DNA from: Rhizobium altiplani
GTDB lineage: Bacteria > Pseudomonadota > Alphaproteobacteria > Rhizobiales > Rhizobiaceae
Reading direction: 5' to 3'
Length of the DNA stretch: 64,000 bases
NCBI RefSeq assembly: GCF_001542405.1
Contig: NZ_LNCD01000106.1
Location: 186,001-250,000 of the forward strand
Part shown: one piece after another, positions 1 to 8,806 of the stretch
Layout: each line of letters begins with the position of its first letter
Numbering within the stretch: the first letter of the stretch is position 1
Program-made: the position numbers and the translations under genes
Notes under the pieces: generated by a model
Seen by the model: the letters and a program-made list of their open reading frames with translations, nothing else
Databases searched by the model: none
Told to the model about the DNA's origin: nothing

Positions 1-777
1 CTCGTCTTCGTCTTCTTCTTCCTCTTCCGGAGGAAGGCCTTCGCCGCCGACATTGGTGATGTCGTCGTCGCCAGAACGGACGCGGCGCGTCTTTTCCTTC
101 TCTTCGGCGGCCTTGCGGTCAGCCTCGATCTTCTCGGGGCTTTGGAACTGCGGTGCAGCCTTGGCTTCCGGGCCGGAATAGGTGGTTTCGAGGTCGATGA
201 TCTCGCGAAGCAGCGTCGTGCCTTCGTTGAGCTCATCGCGCCAGATGATCAGCGCCTGGAACGTCAGCGGGCTTTCGCAGAGGCCGCCGATCATGGTTTC
301 GCGGCCGGCCTCGATGCGCTTTGCGATCGCAATTTCGCCTTCGCGCGACAGCAGCTCCACCGAGCCCATTTCGCGCAGATACATGCGAACCGGATCGTCG
401 GTGCGGTCGGTCGGTTCCTTCTTCTTGGCGGTCGCAAGGGCAGTGCCGCCGGAAGGTGCGAGCTCGCCGCCTTCGCTCTCGTCGTCGGAGCCGGAATCAT
501 CATCGTCGCCGCCGGCCGTGGCTTCCTCGGCTTCTTCGTCTTCGATGACGTTGATGCCCATGTCCGACAACATCGACATCGTGTCTTCGATCTGCTCGGA
601 CGTCACTTCTTCTGACGGCAGGACGGCGTTCAACTCGTCCATCGTTACATAGCCGCGCTTCTTCGCGGCCTTGATCATCTTCTTGACCGCGTCATCGGAA
701 AGATCGAGAAGAGGGCCGTCGGTGCCGCCGTCGCGTTCGACTTCCGCTTCTTCGTTTTCTTTGACCTTGGTTGCCAT
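1..777 (-). CDS. rpoD: RNA polymerase primary sigma factor RpoD (5' part, cut by window edge)
   Basis: The ATG lies at 775-777 and the frame stays open to base 1, giving the first 259 residues of the housekeeping sigma factor (sigma-70). Visible parts are region 1.1 (about residues 25-80, with YVTMDELNAVLP), a strongly acidic linker (about 80-105) and region 1.2 starting at DDPVRMYLREMG (about 127-138). A second acidic stretch follows toward the window edge. The promoter-binding regions 2-4 lie outside the window. It reads away from the kbl-tdh block; in many bacteria rpoD directly follows dnaG, whereas here about 6 kb of other genes lie between them. Identity is secure from the region 1.1/1.2 pattern. 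Confidence 0.96.
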   Translation of the reverse strand, partial: MATKVKENEEAEVERDGGTDGPLLDLSDDAVKKMIKAAKKRGYVTMDELNAVLPSEEVTSEQIEDTMSMLSDMGINVIEDEEAEEATAGGDDDDSGSDDESEGGELAPSGGTALATAKKKEPTDRTDDPVRMYLREMGSVELLSREGEIAIAKRIEAGRETMIGGLCESPLTFQALIIWRDELNEGTTLLREIIDLETTYSGPEAKAAPQFQSPEKIEADRKAAEEKEKTRRVRSGDDDITNVGGEGLPPEEEEEDEDE

Positions 778-1235
778 TTATGTCGTCGCCTTCCTGACGC
801 TATTCAAACTCGTCGCAGTGAACGGCCGCACGCAGCCGATACGCCGCAAACGACCGTCTCGAATCACCTAGTCTCACCTAACGGGATGAGATTTAATGCC
901 TGATTAACCACGATTGCCGGCGCCGGACGACAGAGCTTCATTGTCATCAAATGTCCGGCCATGGTTGTGCGATCCGCCCTTGACCCAGTTCACCGCTTTC
1001 CAAGTCGAACGGTGATTCCCACATTTTTTGTTCTCGTCAAGCTTTTCTAGCAAAAAAGCCTCACAAAACCCGGAAAAAGCCTTATCCACAGGCCCGGAAC
1101 CGCCCAAGCGATTGCCAACCATAAATAGGATGTCACCACGAGAAGACAAGAGCAGCAGGCATTCTTCCTGAACAGCCAAGTCGCCGCCAAGATTCGACGT
1201 GCCCGCTGTTTGTTTTGTTCGACCTCCGTCGAAGC
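778..1235. other. rpoD upstream region without a convincing gene
   Basis: This 458-base stretch holds no ORF with a family-like translation. It should contain the rpoD promoter and leader, read on the minus strand. One exact DnaA-box match, TTATCCACA, sits at 1082-1090. Open frames here (for example 904-1179 minus) lack a plausible start and look like noise. Confidence 0.5.
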
Positions 1236-1582
1236 TTAATGCGACTGCCCATCCCAGGGCTGGATCTCCAGACTTGCAAGATCAACAGCGGGAATGCATC
1301 GAACGTTGATGCAGGCCATCTCGGCACCGTCAGGCATCTTAGCTTCCGCGAAGGGAGCGATGCCGCAAGTGCCGCAAAAGCGGTGCTGGATCGTGTGGGT
1401 ATTGAACGGATAGGTGGACAGCTTCTCACGCGGCGTTCTCAGGGTGAACTTGTCGCGGGGAACGAAGGCGAGCAGCCCTCCGCGCCGTCGGCATAGCGAA
1501 CAATTGCAATCAAGGGCGGAGGTGAACTCCCCTCCACCTCAAATGCGATGTTGCCGCAATGGCAGCTTCCTTCGTACTGCAT
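1236..1582 (-). pseudogene. GFA/CENP-V family protein, broken by a 1-base frameshift
   Basis: The ATG at 1580-1582 has a GGAGG ribosome site just upstream and encodes MQYEGSCHCGNIAFEVEG, the classic zinc-binding N-terminus of the glutathione-dependent formaldehyde-activating (GFA) fold. The frame then derails. In the next frame the translation resumes as DCNCSLCRRRGGLLAFVPRD, followed by RFCGTCGIAPFAEAKMPDG, and ends at 1236-1238. One additional G in the GGGG run (C-run 1529-1532 on the plus strand) restores one frame, VEGEFTSALDCNCS, giving about 115 residues, the usual family length. It starts 9 bases after the tdh stop, so it is the third gene of a kbl-tdh transcript. The lesion is either a real recent mutation or a homopolymer sequencing error. 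Confidence 0.85.
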
Positions 1583-1591
1583 CGATCCTCC

Positions 1592-2629
1592 TCAGTTCCA
1601 GTCCATAACCACCTTGCCTGAATTGCCCGAGCGCATTGCCTCGAATCCCTCCCGGAACTCATCGATCCCGATTCGGTGCGTGATAACGGGCGACAAATCC
1701 AGCCCGCCCTGCACGAAAGCAATCATCTTGTACCAAGTCTCGAACATCTCGCGACCGTAGATGCCCTTTAGGTTAAGCATCTTGAAGATGACTTTGTTCC
1801 AGTCGATCTCGAAACCGGCAGGCGCAATGCCGAGGATCGCGATCTTGCCGCCATTGTTCATCTTGTCGATCATGTCGCGAAAGGCCGGCGCAGCGCCGGA
1901 CATTTCAAGCCCGACGTCGAAGCCCTCGGTCATTCCGATCGACTTCATCACGTCGGTGAGGTTCTCCTTCGAGGCATCGACGACATAATCGATGCCGAGC
2001 TTGCGGGCGAGATCAAGCCGATGCGGGTTGATGTCTGTTATGACCACCTTGCGGGCGCCCGATCGTTTGGCGACCAGCGCCCCCATGATGCCGATCGGGC
2101 CCGCGCCGGTGACAAGCACATCCTCGCCGACGAGATCGAAGGAAAGAGCTGTATGCACCGCGTTGCCAAACGGGTCGAAGATCGCGGCGATCTCATCGGA
2201 AATATCGTCCGGAATCGGCACCACATTCGCCTCGGGAATGCAGACGAACTCTCCGAACGAGCCGGGGCGGTTGACGCCGACGCCGAGCGTGTTGCGGCAG
2301 AGGTGGCCCCTGCCCGCACGACAGTTGCGGCACTTGCCGCAGACGATATGCCCCTCACCGGAAACACGTTCACCGACATGGTATTTCGTAACCGCCGAGC
2401 CGATCTCAGCGATCTCGCCGCAGAATTCATGGCCGACGACCATCGGCACAGGAATGGTCTTCTGCGCCCACTGGTCCCAGTTCCAGATATGGACATCGGT
2501 ACCGCAGATCGCGGATTTCTTCACCTTGATCAACACGTCGTTCGGTCCGACCTCGGGAACCGGGACATGTTCCATCCAAAGCCCCACCTCCGGCTTCGCC
2601 TTGACCAGCGCCTTCATCATGTTCGACAT
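1592..2629 (-). CDS. tdh: L-threonine 3-dehydrogenase
   Basis: 345 residues, the normal length. It oxidises L-threonine to 2-amino-3-ketobutyrate with NAD+, and the product goes to Kbl, encoded just upstream. Medium-chain zinc dehydrogenase: catalytic zinc residues Cys42 (AICGTDVHIW) and His67-Glu68 (VVGHEFCGEI), structural zinc cysteines 97, 100, 103 and 111, and the nucleotide-binding loop VTGAGPIGIMGALVA near residue 170. The insert WNWDQWAQKTIPVPMVVGHE is typical of Tdh rather than general alcohol dehydrogenases. A GGGAGAG ribosome site precedes ATG 2629. The gap to kbl is 21 bases, so the two are co-transcribed. Confidence 0.97.
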   Translation of the reverse strand: MSNMMKALVKAKPEVGLWMEHVPVPEVGPNDVLIKVKKSAICGTDVHIWNWDQWAQKTIPVPMVVGHEFCGEIAEIGSAVTKYHVGERVSGEGHIVCGKCRNCRAGRGHLCRNTLGVGVNRPGSFGEFVCIPEANVVPIPDDISDEIAAIFDPFGNAVHTALSFDLVGEDVLVTGAGPIGIMGALVAKRSGARKVVITDINPHRLDLARKLGIDYVVDASKENLTDVMKSIGMTEGFDVGLEMSGAAPAFRDMIDKMNNGGKIAILGIAPAGFEIDWNKVIFKMLNLKGIYGREMFETWYKMIAFVQGGLDLSPVITHRIGIDEFREGFEAMRSGNSGKVVMDWN

Positions 2630-2650
2630 GATCTAACTCTCCCAAACCCT

Positions 2651-3838
2651 TTAAATGACACCGAGTTCGCGGCCGGCTTCGGCAAAGGCCGCAATCGTCC
2701 GCTCGACATCTGCACGTGAATGCGCCGCCGACATCTGCGTGCGGATGCGCGCCTGTCCCTTTGGCACGACAGGGAAAGAGAAGCCGATCACATAGACGCC
2801 CTTCTTCAACATGAGCGCCGCCATGTCCTGCGCCAGCTTGGCGTCGCCGAGCATGACAGGAATGATCGGATGCCCCTCGCCCGCCATGGTGAAGCCGAGC
2901 TTCGTCATTTCGGAGCGGAACAGCGCCGCATTGGCTGCCAACCGCTCGCGCAGCGCATCACCGTTCTCGATGAGATCGAAGACCTTGAGCGACGCAGCCG
3001 CAATTACCGGTGCCAGCGTGTTCGAGAACAGATAGGGGCGCGACCGCTGCCGCAGCCAGTCGACGATTTCCGCCTTTGCCGAAGTATAGCCGCCCGAGGC
3101 ACCGCCGAGCGCCTTCCCGAGCGTGCCGGTGATGATGTCGACCCGGCCCTCAACCCCGCAATGCTCGGCTGACCCGCGCCCATGCTTCCCGACGAAGCCG
3201 ACGGCGTGGCTGTCGTCGACCATGACCATCGCACCATATTTCTCGGCGAGGTCGCAGACGCCCTGCAGGTTGGCAATAATGCCGTCCATCGAGAAGACAC
3301 CATCAGTAGCGATCAGCTTGAAGCGGCTGCCTTCCGCCTTCTTCAGCTCTTCCTCCAGCGCCGTCATGTCGTTGTTGGCATAGCGGAAGCGCTTCGCCTT
3401 GGAGAGACGCACGCCATCGATGATCGAGGCGTGGTTCAGCGCGTCGGAGATGATTGCATCCTCCTCGCCGAGCAGCGTCTCGAAGAGACCGCCATTGGCG
3501 TCGAAACAAGAGGAATAGAGGATCGTGTCTTCCATGCCGAGGAAGGAGGAAATGCGGGCCTCGAGCTGTTTGTGCTCTTCCTGTGTACCGCAGATGAAGC
3601 GCACCGACGCCATGCCGTAACCATAGCGGTCGAGCGCCTTCTTCCCCGCTTCGACAAGCTCCTCATTATCAGCGAGCCCGAGATAGTTGTTGGCGCAGAA
3701 GTTCAGCACGCGCTCGCCGGAGGCAACGGCAATCTCGCCTGCCTGCTTGGAGGTGATGACGCGCTCGGACTTGTAAAGTCCGGCATCCTTCAGTGCGGCA
3801 AGTTCGGTGCGGAGGTAGGAGAGGAATTCCGAGGTCAT
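2651..3838 (-). CDS. kbl: Glycine C-acetyltransferase (2-amino-3-ketobutyrate CoA ligase)
   Basis: 395 residues from ATG 3838. A longer open frame reaches 4015, but the added residues are not family-like, and an AGAAGGG ribosome site lies upstream of 3838. PLP enzyme of the alpha-oxoamine synthase group: it converts 2-amino-3-ketobutyrate plus CoA to glycine and acetyl-CoA. Seen in the sequence: NFCANNYLGL (47-56), the cofactor-contact segment VDDSHAVGF (207-215) and the Schiff-base lysine in GTLGKALGG (Lys242). With tdh it forms the two-step threonine degradation operon. It is transcribed divergently from the stress protein at 4033. Confidence 0.97.
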   Translation of the reverse strand: MTSEFLSYLRTELAALKDAGLYKSERVITSKQAGEIAVASGERVLNFCANNYLGLADNEELVEAGKKALDRYGYGMASVRFICGTQEEHKQLEARISSFLGMEDTILYSSCFDANGGLFETLLGEEDAIISDALNHASIIDGVRLSKAKRFRYANNDMTALEEELKKAEGSRFKLIATDGVFSMDGIIANLQGVCDLAEKYGAMVMVDDSHAVGFVGKHGRGSAEHCGVEGRVDIITGTLGKALGGASGGYTSAKAEIVDWLRQRSRPYLFSNTLAPVIAAASLKVFDLIENGDALRERLAANAALFRSEMTKLGFTMAGEGHPIIPVMLGDAKLAQDMAALMLKKGVYVIGFSFPVVPKGQARIRTQMSAAHSRADVERTIAAFAEAGRELGVI

Positions 3839-3882
3839 TGAATGCCCTTCTTGTGATGTTTCCCGATGCCCTGCACTAGCAC

Positions 3883-3912
3883 ATAGCCAAGAGCCTGTCT
3901 TGCCGTCGTCAA
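3883..3912 (-). promoter_or_regulatory. Candidate sigma-70 promoter of kbl-tdh
   Basis: On the minus strand a TTGACG -35 element (3907-3912) is followed after 18 bases by GGCTAT (3883-3888), about 45 bases upstream of the kbl ATG. The elements fit the rhizobial housekeeping pattern; the assignment is inference. Confidence 0.35.
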
Positions 3913-3961
3913 CGCCGGATTTCGCCGCCATAGTTCGCCAAAGCATATCCGCGGTACGATT

Positions 3962-4002
3962 TTGACAGAGATCAATGCAGGTCAGCGCGAAAGGAGTAGA
4001 AT
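3962..4002 (+). promoter_or_regulatory. FNR/FixK-type anaerobox with class II promoter geometry upstream of the usp gene
   Basis: TTGAC-AGAG-ATCAA at 3962-3975 matches the FNR/FixK site TTGAT-N4-ATCAA in all but one base. A -10 like TAGAAT lies at 3997-4002. A start near 4009-4010 would put the box centre at about -41.5, the standard position for activation by FNR/FixK proteins. The downstream gene is a universal stress protein, a common microoxic target in rhizobia. Box and spacing are seen directly; regulation by oxygen is inferred. Confidence 0.7.
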
Positions 4003-4032
4003 CGGCTTCATCCAACAGAAAGGCGGGTCAAA

Positions 4033-4866
4033 ATGACGATCAAAACCGTTCTAGCTGTTCTCGGCGTCGACCATTGGGCCGACGACCTCAGCAACGCCGT
4101 GAAGTTCTGCGAGGGTCACGACGCACATCTGACAGCGCTTGTGATGAGCATGGGTGCCGTGCCCGCGATCGCAACATACCAGGCGATCTCCACAGCGTGG
4201 CTCGACGAGCAGCAGCGCGAAATCGAACACCTCGGCGAAGAAGCTGCGGCAGTCAAAGCGGAACTGCGGAACGCCGATCTTTCAAGCGATGTGCAGGAAA
4301 TCTACACAGAGTTCGCCTGGGTCGATGACGACATCGCCGAACGTTCCCTTTATGCGGACCTGGTTCTTGTCGAGGCTCAGACGGCGCGCAACGAGCCCCT
4401 GCGAAAACGCGTTATCGACGGAGCACTCTTTCAATCGCCGACCCCGATTTTGATCAATCCCGCCAAGAAATCGATGACGACGTCTCCGAAGTCGGTATTG
4501 CTTGCTTGGGACTCCAGCAACGAAGCCGCCCGCGCGGCGCGGCAATCCCTGGACCTCCTGAAAGCCAGCGACACGGTTCACGTGACACTTATTGATCCGG
4601 TCTCTTCAGCAACAGCAAACGGTGAGGAACCTGGAGCCGACATCGCGGCCTATCTTGCGCGGCATGGGATCAATGTCGAGGTTGACCGCGTGCCCAGCGG
4701 CGGACGGCGGGTGGACGAGGCATTGAGGCAGCACGCCCTCGATGTCGCGGCAGATCTCATCGTGATGGGTGCCTATAACCACCCACGCCTGCAGCAACGC
4801 CTCTTCGGTGGCGTAACACAGTCCATGCTGAAAGACAGCACCGTTCCGATGTTTCTATCTCGGTAA
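4033..4866 (+). CDS. Universal stress protein, two UspA-like domains in tandem
   Basis: 277 residues, about twice a single Usp domain. The first half (about 1-145, starting TIKTVLAVLGVDHWADDL) is diverged and lacks an obvious nucleotide loop. The second half starts at KSVLLAWDSSNEAARAARQS and ends with DLIVMGAYNHPRLQQRLFGG and the final strand VPMFLSR; this resembles the UspA ATP-binding segment (G-x2-G-x9-G type) in modified form. Probably a cytosolic stress protein; its biochemical role is unknown. The anaerobox 58 bases upstream suggests low-oxygen induction. It is divergent from kbl and convergent with recQ. Confidence 0.9.
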   Translation: MTIKTVLAVLGVDHWADDLSNAVKFCEGHDAHLTALVMSMGAVPAIATYQAISTAWLDEQQREIEHLGEEAAAVKAELRNADLSSDVQEIYTEFAWVDDDIAERSLYADLVLVEAQTARNEPLRKRVIDGALFQSPTPILINPAKKSMTTSPKSVLLAWDSSNEAARAARQSLDLLKASDTVHVTLIDPVSSATANGEEPGADIAAYLARHGINVEVDRVPSGGRRVDEALRQHALDVAADLIVMGAYNHPRLQQRLFGGVTQSMLKDSTVPMFLSR

Positions 4867-4967
4867 AGTTGGTAAAACGCGTGGCTCGAGACGGGGGGCT
4901 TTGGATCCTAAAGACCTTGAAAGCGTCAGCATGTCATGCCCGATCCAACCGTCACCCTCGGCGCAGC

Positions 4968-6809
4968 CTAGTCATCGTGACCGAGGATCACATCCAGAAA
5001 CGCATCACCGTAGCGCTCGAGCTTCGACTGGCCCACCCCCGAGATGTTGAGCATCTCCTTGTGCGTCCGCGGCCGCTCGGCCGCGAAGGCGATGAGTGTC
5101 GTATCGGGGAAGACAACATAGGGCGGCACGCCGAGCGAGCGCGCGATCGCCGTCCGCTCCGCGCGCAAGGCTTCAAAGAGCACGCCGTCTCCGCCTGAAA
5201 GAACGGAGCGCCGCTCGACCTGCGCCGTTCGTTTCGAACGTCGTTCCGCAACCGGACGATCCTTGCGGAAGAAAACCGGGCGTTCGCGCTTGAAGACGGC
5301 GCGGGCCTCCGCCTCGAGCTTCAGGGCGCCGAACGCTTCATTGTCGACGCGGACCAATCCCATCGCAAGCAATTGCCGGAATACCGATTGCCACGTGCGG
5401 GCCGGCAGATCATTTCCGGCGCCAAAGACCGGCATTGTCGTGTGGCCGAAGCGTTCAGTCTTCTCGTTGACGTTGCCGAGCAGCACATCCACGACATGCC
5501 CGGTGCCGAACCGCTCGCCGGTCCGGTAGATCGCGGCAAGCGCCTTGATGGCTGCCTCCGTCCCGTCCCAGGTCTCGACCGGCTTCAGGCAGGTATCGCA
5601 GCCACCGCACTTGCCGGCATGCGCCTCGCCGAAATGCGCAAGGATTGCCTGACGGCGGCACGAGGCGGTTTCGCAGATCGCCAGCAGCGCGTTCAGCTTG
5701 GAGCGCTCAACGCGTTTGATCTCGTCGGCCGCACCACCGTCGTCGATCATCCGGCGGCGCTGGATGACGTCGGCCATGCCGTAGGCCATCCAGACTTCGG
5801 AAGGCAGGCCGTCGCGCCCGGCGCGGCCCGTCTCCTGGTAGTACGCCTCGACCGAGCCCGGCAGATCGAGATGCGCGACGTAGCGCACATTCGGCTTGTC
5901 GATCCCCATGCCGAAGGCGACGGTGGCGACAAGGCAAAGCTCATCCTCTTTCAGAAAGGCATCCTGATTTGCATCGCGAAGCACCCTGTCCATGCCGGCG
6001 TGATAGGGAAGCGCCCGAATGCCCTGCCCGTTCAGCCACTCGGCCGTATCCTCGACCTTGGCGCGGGACAGACAGTAGACGATACCGCTGTTGCCTTTGT
6101 GTCCGGAAAGAAACCGCAGCAACTGCTGGCGCGGCTGATCGCGCTCGACGATTTCGTAGGAAATGTTCGGGCGATCGAAGCTGGTCGTAAAGACCTGGGC
6201 ATTGTTCAGCGCCAACCGTTCGACGATATCGTCGCGGGTGTGCGAGTCGGCCGTCGCCGTCAGCGCAATGCGCGGCACACCCGGGTAGTGCTCCGCCAGC
6301 TTGCCAAGCTCGCGATACTCGGGGCGGAAGTCATGGCCCCATTGGGAAACACAATGCGCCTCGTCGATGGCGAAGAGCGAGATCCGCGCGTTACCGATCG
6401 TGTCGCGGAAGCCATCCATGAGAATGCGCTCCGGCGTCACGTAAAGGAGATCGAGCTTGCCTGCGGCAATCGCGCGACGAACCTCGATGAACTCCTCGCG
6501 TGACAGCGCCGAGTTCAGTGCCGCGGCCCTGATGCCGAGCTGCTTCATCGCCTCCACCTGATCGCGCATCAGCGCAATCAGCGGCGAAACGACAATGCCG
6601 ACACCTTCGCGGCAGAGCGCCGGAATCTGGAAGCAGAGCGATTTGCCGGCCCCCGTCGGAAAGAGAACGACGGCATCGCCGCCGGCGACGACATGCTCCA
6701 CCACCTGCTGCTGCTTGCCGCGGAAGGCCGGATAGCCATAGACACGGTTAAGAATGCCAAGAGGCGAGCGCTCCGCACCGAACAGCGCATCGCCGGCAGA
6801 AAGTTGCAC
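4968..6809 (-). CDS. recQ: ATP-dependent DNA helicase RecQ
   Basis: A 3'-5' helicase of recombination and fork repair. Domains in order: SF2 helicase core with Walker A FPTGAGKSLCFQIP, the DEAH box in AIDEAHCVSQWGHDFRPEY and motif VI QETGRAGRDG; the RecQ zinc cysteines (CETASCRRQAILAHF, then CGGCDTC); a winged helix; and a C-terminal HRDC domain (GVPPYVVFPDTTLIAFA, then ISGVGQSKLERYG). The frame opens with TTG at 6824 overlapping the dnaG stop, but GTG 6809 has a GAGGG ribosome site 8 bases upstream, so I start there (613 residues). The start is uncertain by five codons. It follows dnaG closely and is likely co-transcribed. Confidence 0.95.
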   Translation of the reverse strand: MQLSAGDALFGAERSPLGILNRVYGYPAFRGKQQQVVEHVVAGGDAVVLFPTGAGKSLCFQIPALCREGVGIVVSPLIALMRDQVEAMKQLGIRAAALNSALSREEFIEVRRAIAAGKLDLLYVTPERILMDGFRDTIGNARISLFAIDEAHCVSQWGHDFRPEYRELGKLAEHYPGVPRIALTATADSHTRDDIVERLALNNAQVFTTSFDRPNISYEIVERDQPRQQLLRFLSGHKGNSGIVYCLSRAKVEDTAEWLNGQGIRALPYHAGMDRVLRDANQDAFLKEDELCLVATVAFGMGIDKPNVRYVAHLDLPGSVEAYYQETGRAGRDGLPSEVWMAYGMADVIQRRRMIDDGGAADEIKRVERSKLNALLAICETASCRRQAILAHFGEAHAGKCGGCDTCLKPVETWDGTEAAIKALAAIYRTGERFGTGHVVDVLLGNVNEKTERFGHTTMPVFGAGNDLPARTWQSVFRQLLAMGLVRVDNEAFGALKLEAEARAVFKRERPVFFRKDRPVAERRSKRTAQVERRSVLSGGDGVLFEALRAERTAIARSLGVPPYVVFPDTTLIAFAAERPRTHKEMLNISGVGQSKLERYGDAFLDVILGHDD

Positions 6810-6820
6810 TGTAGAATCCC

Positions 6821-8806
6821 TCAATGGCTAGCCGCTCCCTTGACGCGGCCGGAGAGCACGCCGAATCCATCGATGATCGCTTCCTGGTTCTCTAAGCGAA
6901 GCCCCTCGAAATGAACCTCCTGCAATGCGCGCATCAACTGATCGATCACCTCGCCGTTGCCGGCCTCGGTTGCCTCGGCGATCTCGCGTTCGAGCTCGAT
7001 CTTCTGGAAACGCAGCGCTTTGGCGCGTTTGTGGAAGGCGAGCGCCTGCCGGTAGCCTTCGCGCGCATCCTCCATCGCAGCCTCCGATGTAGCGATCCAA
7101 AGGCGGGCATTGCGGATCTGCTGCTCGAGCCCCTGTAGCAATGAGCCGAAGCCTTGCTCTTCCATGCGCTCCAGCAGGTGCTCTCGCGTGAGGTGCGGGC
7201 CGGCCACGGCCGCGGCGGCGCCGAGCATGACAGACCAGAGCCGCTGAAGCTCGCGATTGTCGTAGTCGATCGAGGCGATTTCGTCGTACTCGTCCTGCAT
7301 CAAGGCCGGATGATTGATAACTGTCAGCGCCAGAACGCTCTCGCGCAAGGCAGGCGTCTCCTGGTGGCCTCGAACCAGACCGGAGCGGGCGAGCCGATCG
7401 GAAATGCCTCCGCCGGAAAGGCGCGGGCCGCGTGGCCCCTCGTTGCCACGGCCACGGGATTGTCCACCGCCACGATCAAAGCTTCGCCGCTCATTGCCGC
7501 GATTCTGGAATTGCGGCTGGAAGAAGCCGTTCAGGCGGTCGCGCATATCCTGCTGGTAGTGACGGCGCACATTCTCATCGGCAATGACACCAACCAGCTG
7601 CTTCAACCGCGCTTCGAGCTCGGCCTTCGCTTCAGGCGTCTCGAACTGCCCGGTGTTGATCTCACGGCCCCAGATCATCTCTGCCAGCGGCTTGGCCTGG
7701 CTCATCACCTTGTCGAAGGGCGCACGGCCTTCGTTGCGCACCAAATCGTCCGGGTCCTTGCCGTCGGGCAACAGGGCAAAGCGCACGGTGCGCCCCGGCT
7801 TGATATGCGGAAGCGCCAGATCGGCAGCGCGATTGGCGGCGCGAATGCCGGCGCCGTCGCCATCGAAGCAAAGCACGGGCTGCGGCGTCATCTTCCAGAG
7901 GAGTTCAAGCTGGTTCTCGGTCAATGCCGTGCCGAGCGGCGCCACGGCATTCTCGACGCCAGCCTGATGCAGCGCGATCACGTCCATATAGCCTTCGACG
8001 GCGATGATCGTGCCCTCGCCGTTCGCACCCTGCGTCGCCCGGCGGGCGCGTGCGAAATTGTAGAGCACATTGCCTTTGTGGAAGAGCTCTGTCTCGTTGG
8101 AATTGAGATACTTCGCGGGCGCATCAGGCGACATGGCACGCCCCCCGAACGCAATTACCTTCTCGCGAGATGACAGGATCGGGAACATGATGCGGTCGCG
8201 GAAGCGATCGTAGGAGACCGGCACCTCGGGACCATGGACCACGAGCCCACATGCTTCGATCTGTTCCTTGGCAATGCCCTTGCCCGCCAGAAACTCCTTG
8301 AGTGCGTTTCGGCTATCGGGGGCAAAGCCGAGCCGGAAGGTCTCGATCGTGCGTCCCGTCAGCCCGCGGTCGCGAAGATAAGCCCGCGCCCGCGCGCCGT
8401 TTGCCGTCTGCAACTGATCCTGAAAGTACTTGGTCGCAAGCTCCATCACGTCGAGAAGCGAAGTGCGCTCCTTCTCGCGCTTCTCCATAACCGGATCGGC
8501 AACCGGCATGGCAACGCCCGCCATGTCGGCGATCTGCTGCACCGCCTCCGGAAAATTCAACCCTTCCAGATCTGTGAGAAAGCGGAAGTGATCGCCGGTG
8601 ACGCCGCAGCCGAAGCAGTGGTAGCGCCCCTTTCGGTCCTCGCAGTGGAAGCTCGGCGACTTCTCGCCGTGAAACGGGCAGCAGGCCCAATAGTCGCCGC
8701 GCGACACGTTGGTCTTGCGCTTGTCCCAGCTCACACGACGGCCAATCACGTCCGAAATCGGCACGCGATCGCGTATCTCGTCGAGAAAGGAATTGGAAAA
8801 GCGCAT
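6821..8806 (-). CDS. dnaG: DNA primase
   Basis: 661 residues, normal length. It makes RNA primers at the replication fork. The N-terminal CHC2 zinc finger has ligands Cys43, His46, Cys64 and Cys67 (CPFHGEKSPSFHC, then YHCFGC). The TOPRIM catalytic core carries EGYMDVIALHQAG, then a DGDGAGIRAANRAAD acidic motif. A Gly/Arg-rich linker around residues 425-460 leads to the C-terminal helicase-binding domain. The ATG at 8806 starts MRFSNSFLDEIRDRVPISDVIG, as in other primases. recQ follows with its first possible start overlapping the dnaG stop. The usual dnaG-rpoD neighbourhood is present but split by recQ, usp, kbl and tdh. Confidence 0.97.
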   Translation of the reverse strand: MRFSNSFLDEIRDRVPISDVIGRRVSWDKRKTNVSRGDYWACCPFHGEKSPSFHCEDRKGRYHCFGCGVTGDHFRFLTDLEGLNFPEAVQQIADMAGVAMPVADPVMEKREKERTSLLDVMELATKYFQDQLQTANGARARAYLRDRGLTGRTIETFRLGFAPDSRNALKEFLAGKGIAKEQIEACGLVVHGPEVPVSYDRFRDRIMFPILSSREKVIAFGGRAMSPDAPAKYLNSNETELFHKGNVLYNFARARRATQGANGEGTIIAVEGYMDVIALHQAGVENAVAPLGTALTENQLELLWKMTPQPVLCFDGDGAGIRAANRAADLALPHIKPGRTVRFALLPDGKDPDDLVRNEGRAPFDKVMSQAKPLAEMIWGREINTGQFETPEAKAELEARLKQLVGVIADENVRRHYQQDMRDRLNGFFQPQFQNRGNERRSFDRGGGQSRGRGNEGPRGPRLSGGGISDRLARSGLVRGHQETPALRESVLALTVINHPALMQDEYDEIASIDYDNRELQRLWSVMLGAAAAVAGPHLTREHLLERMEEQGFGSLLQGLEQQIRNARLWIATSEAAMEDAREGYRQALAFHKRAKALRFQKIELEREIAEATEAGNGEVIDQLMRALQEVHFEGLRLENQEAIIDGFGVLSGRVKGAASH

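Noticed and set aside
5373..6503. 376-codon plus-strand frame opposite recQ
   Set aside because: Antisense of a clear RecQ helicase; no family-like sequence.
7154..8173. 339-codon plus-strand frame opposite dnaG
   Set aside because: Antisense of a clear primase; no family-like sequence.
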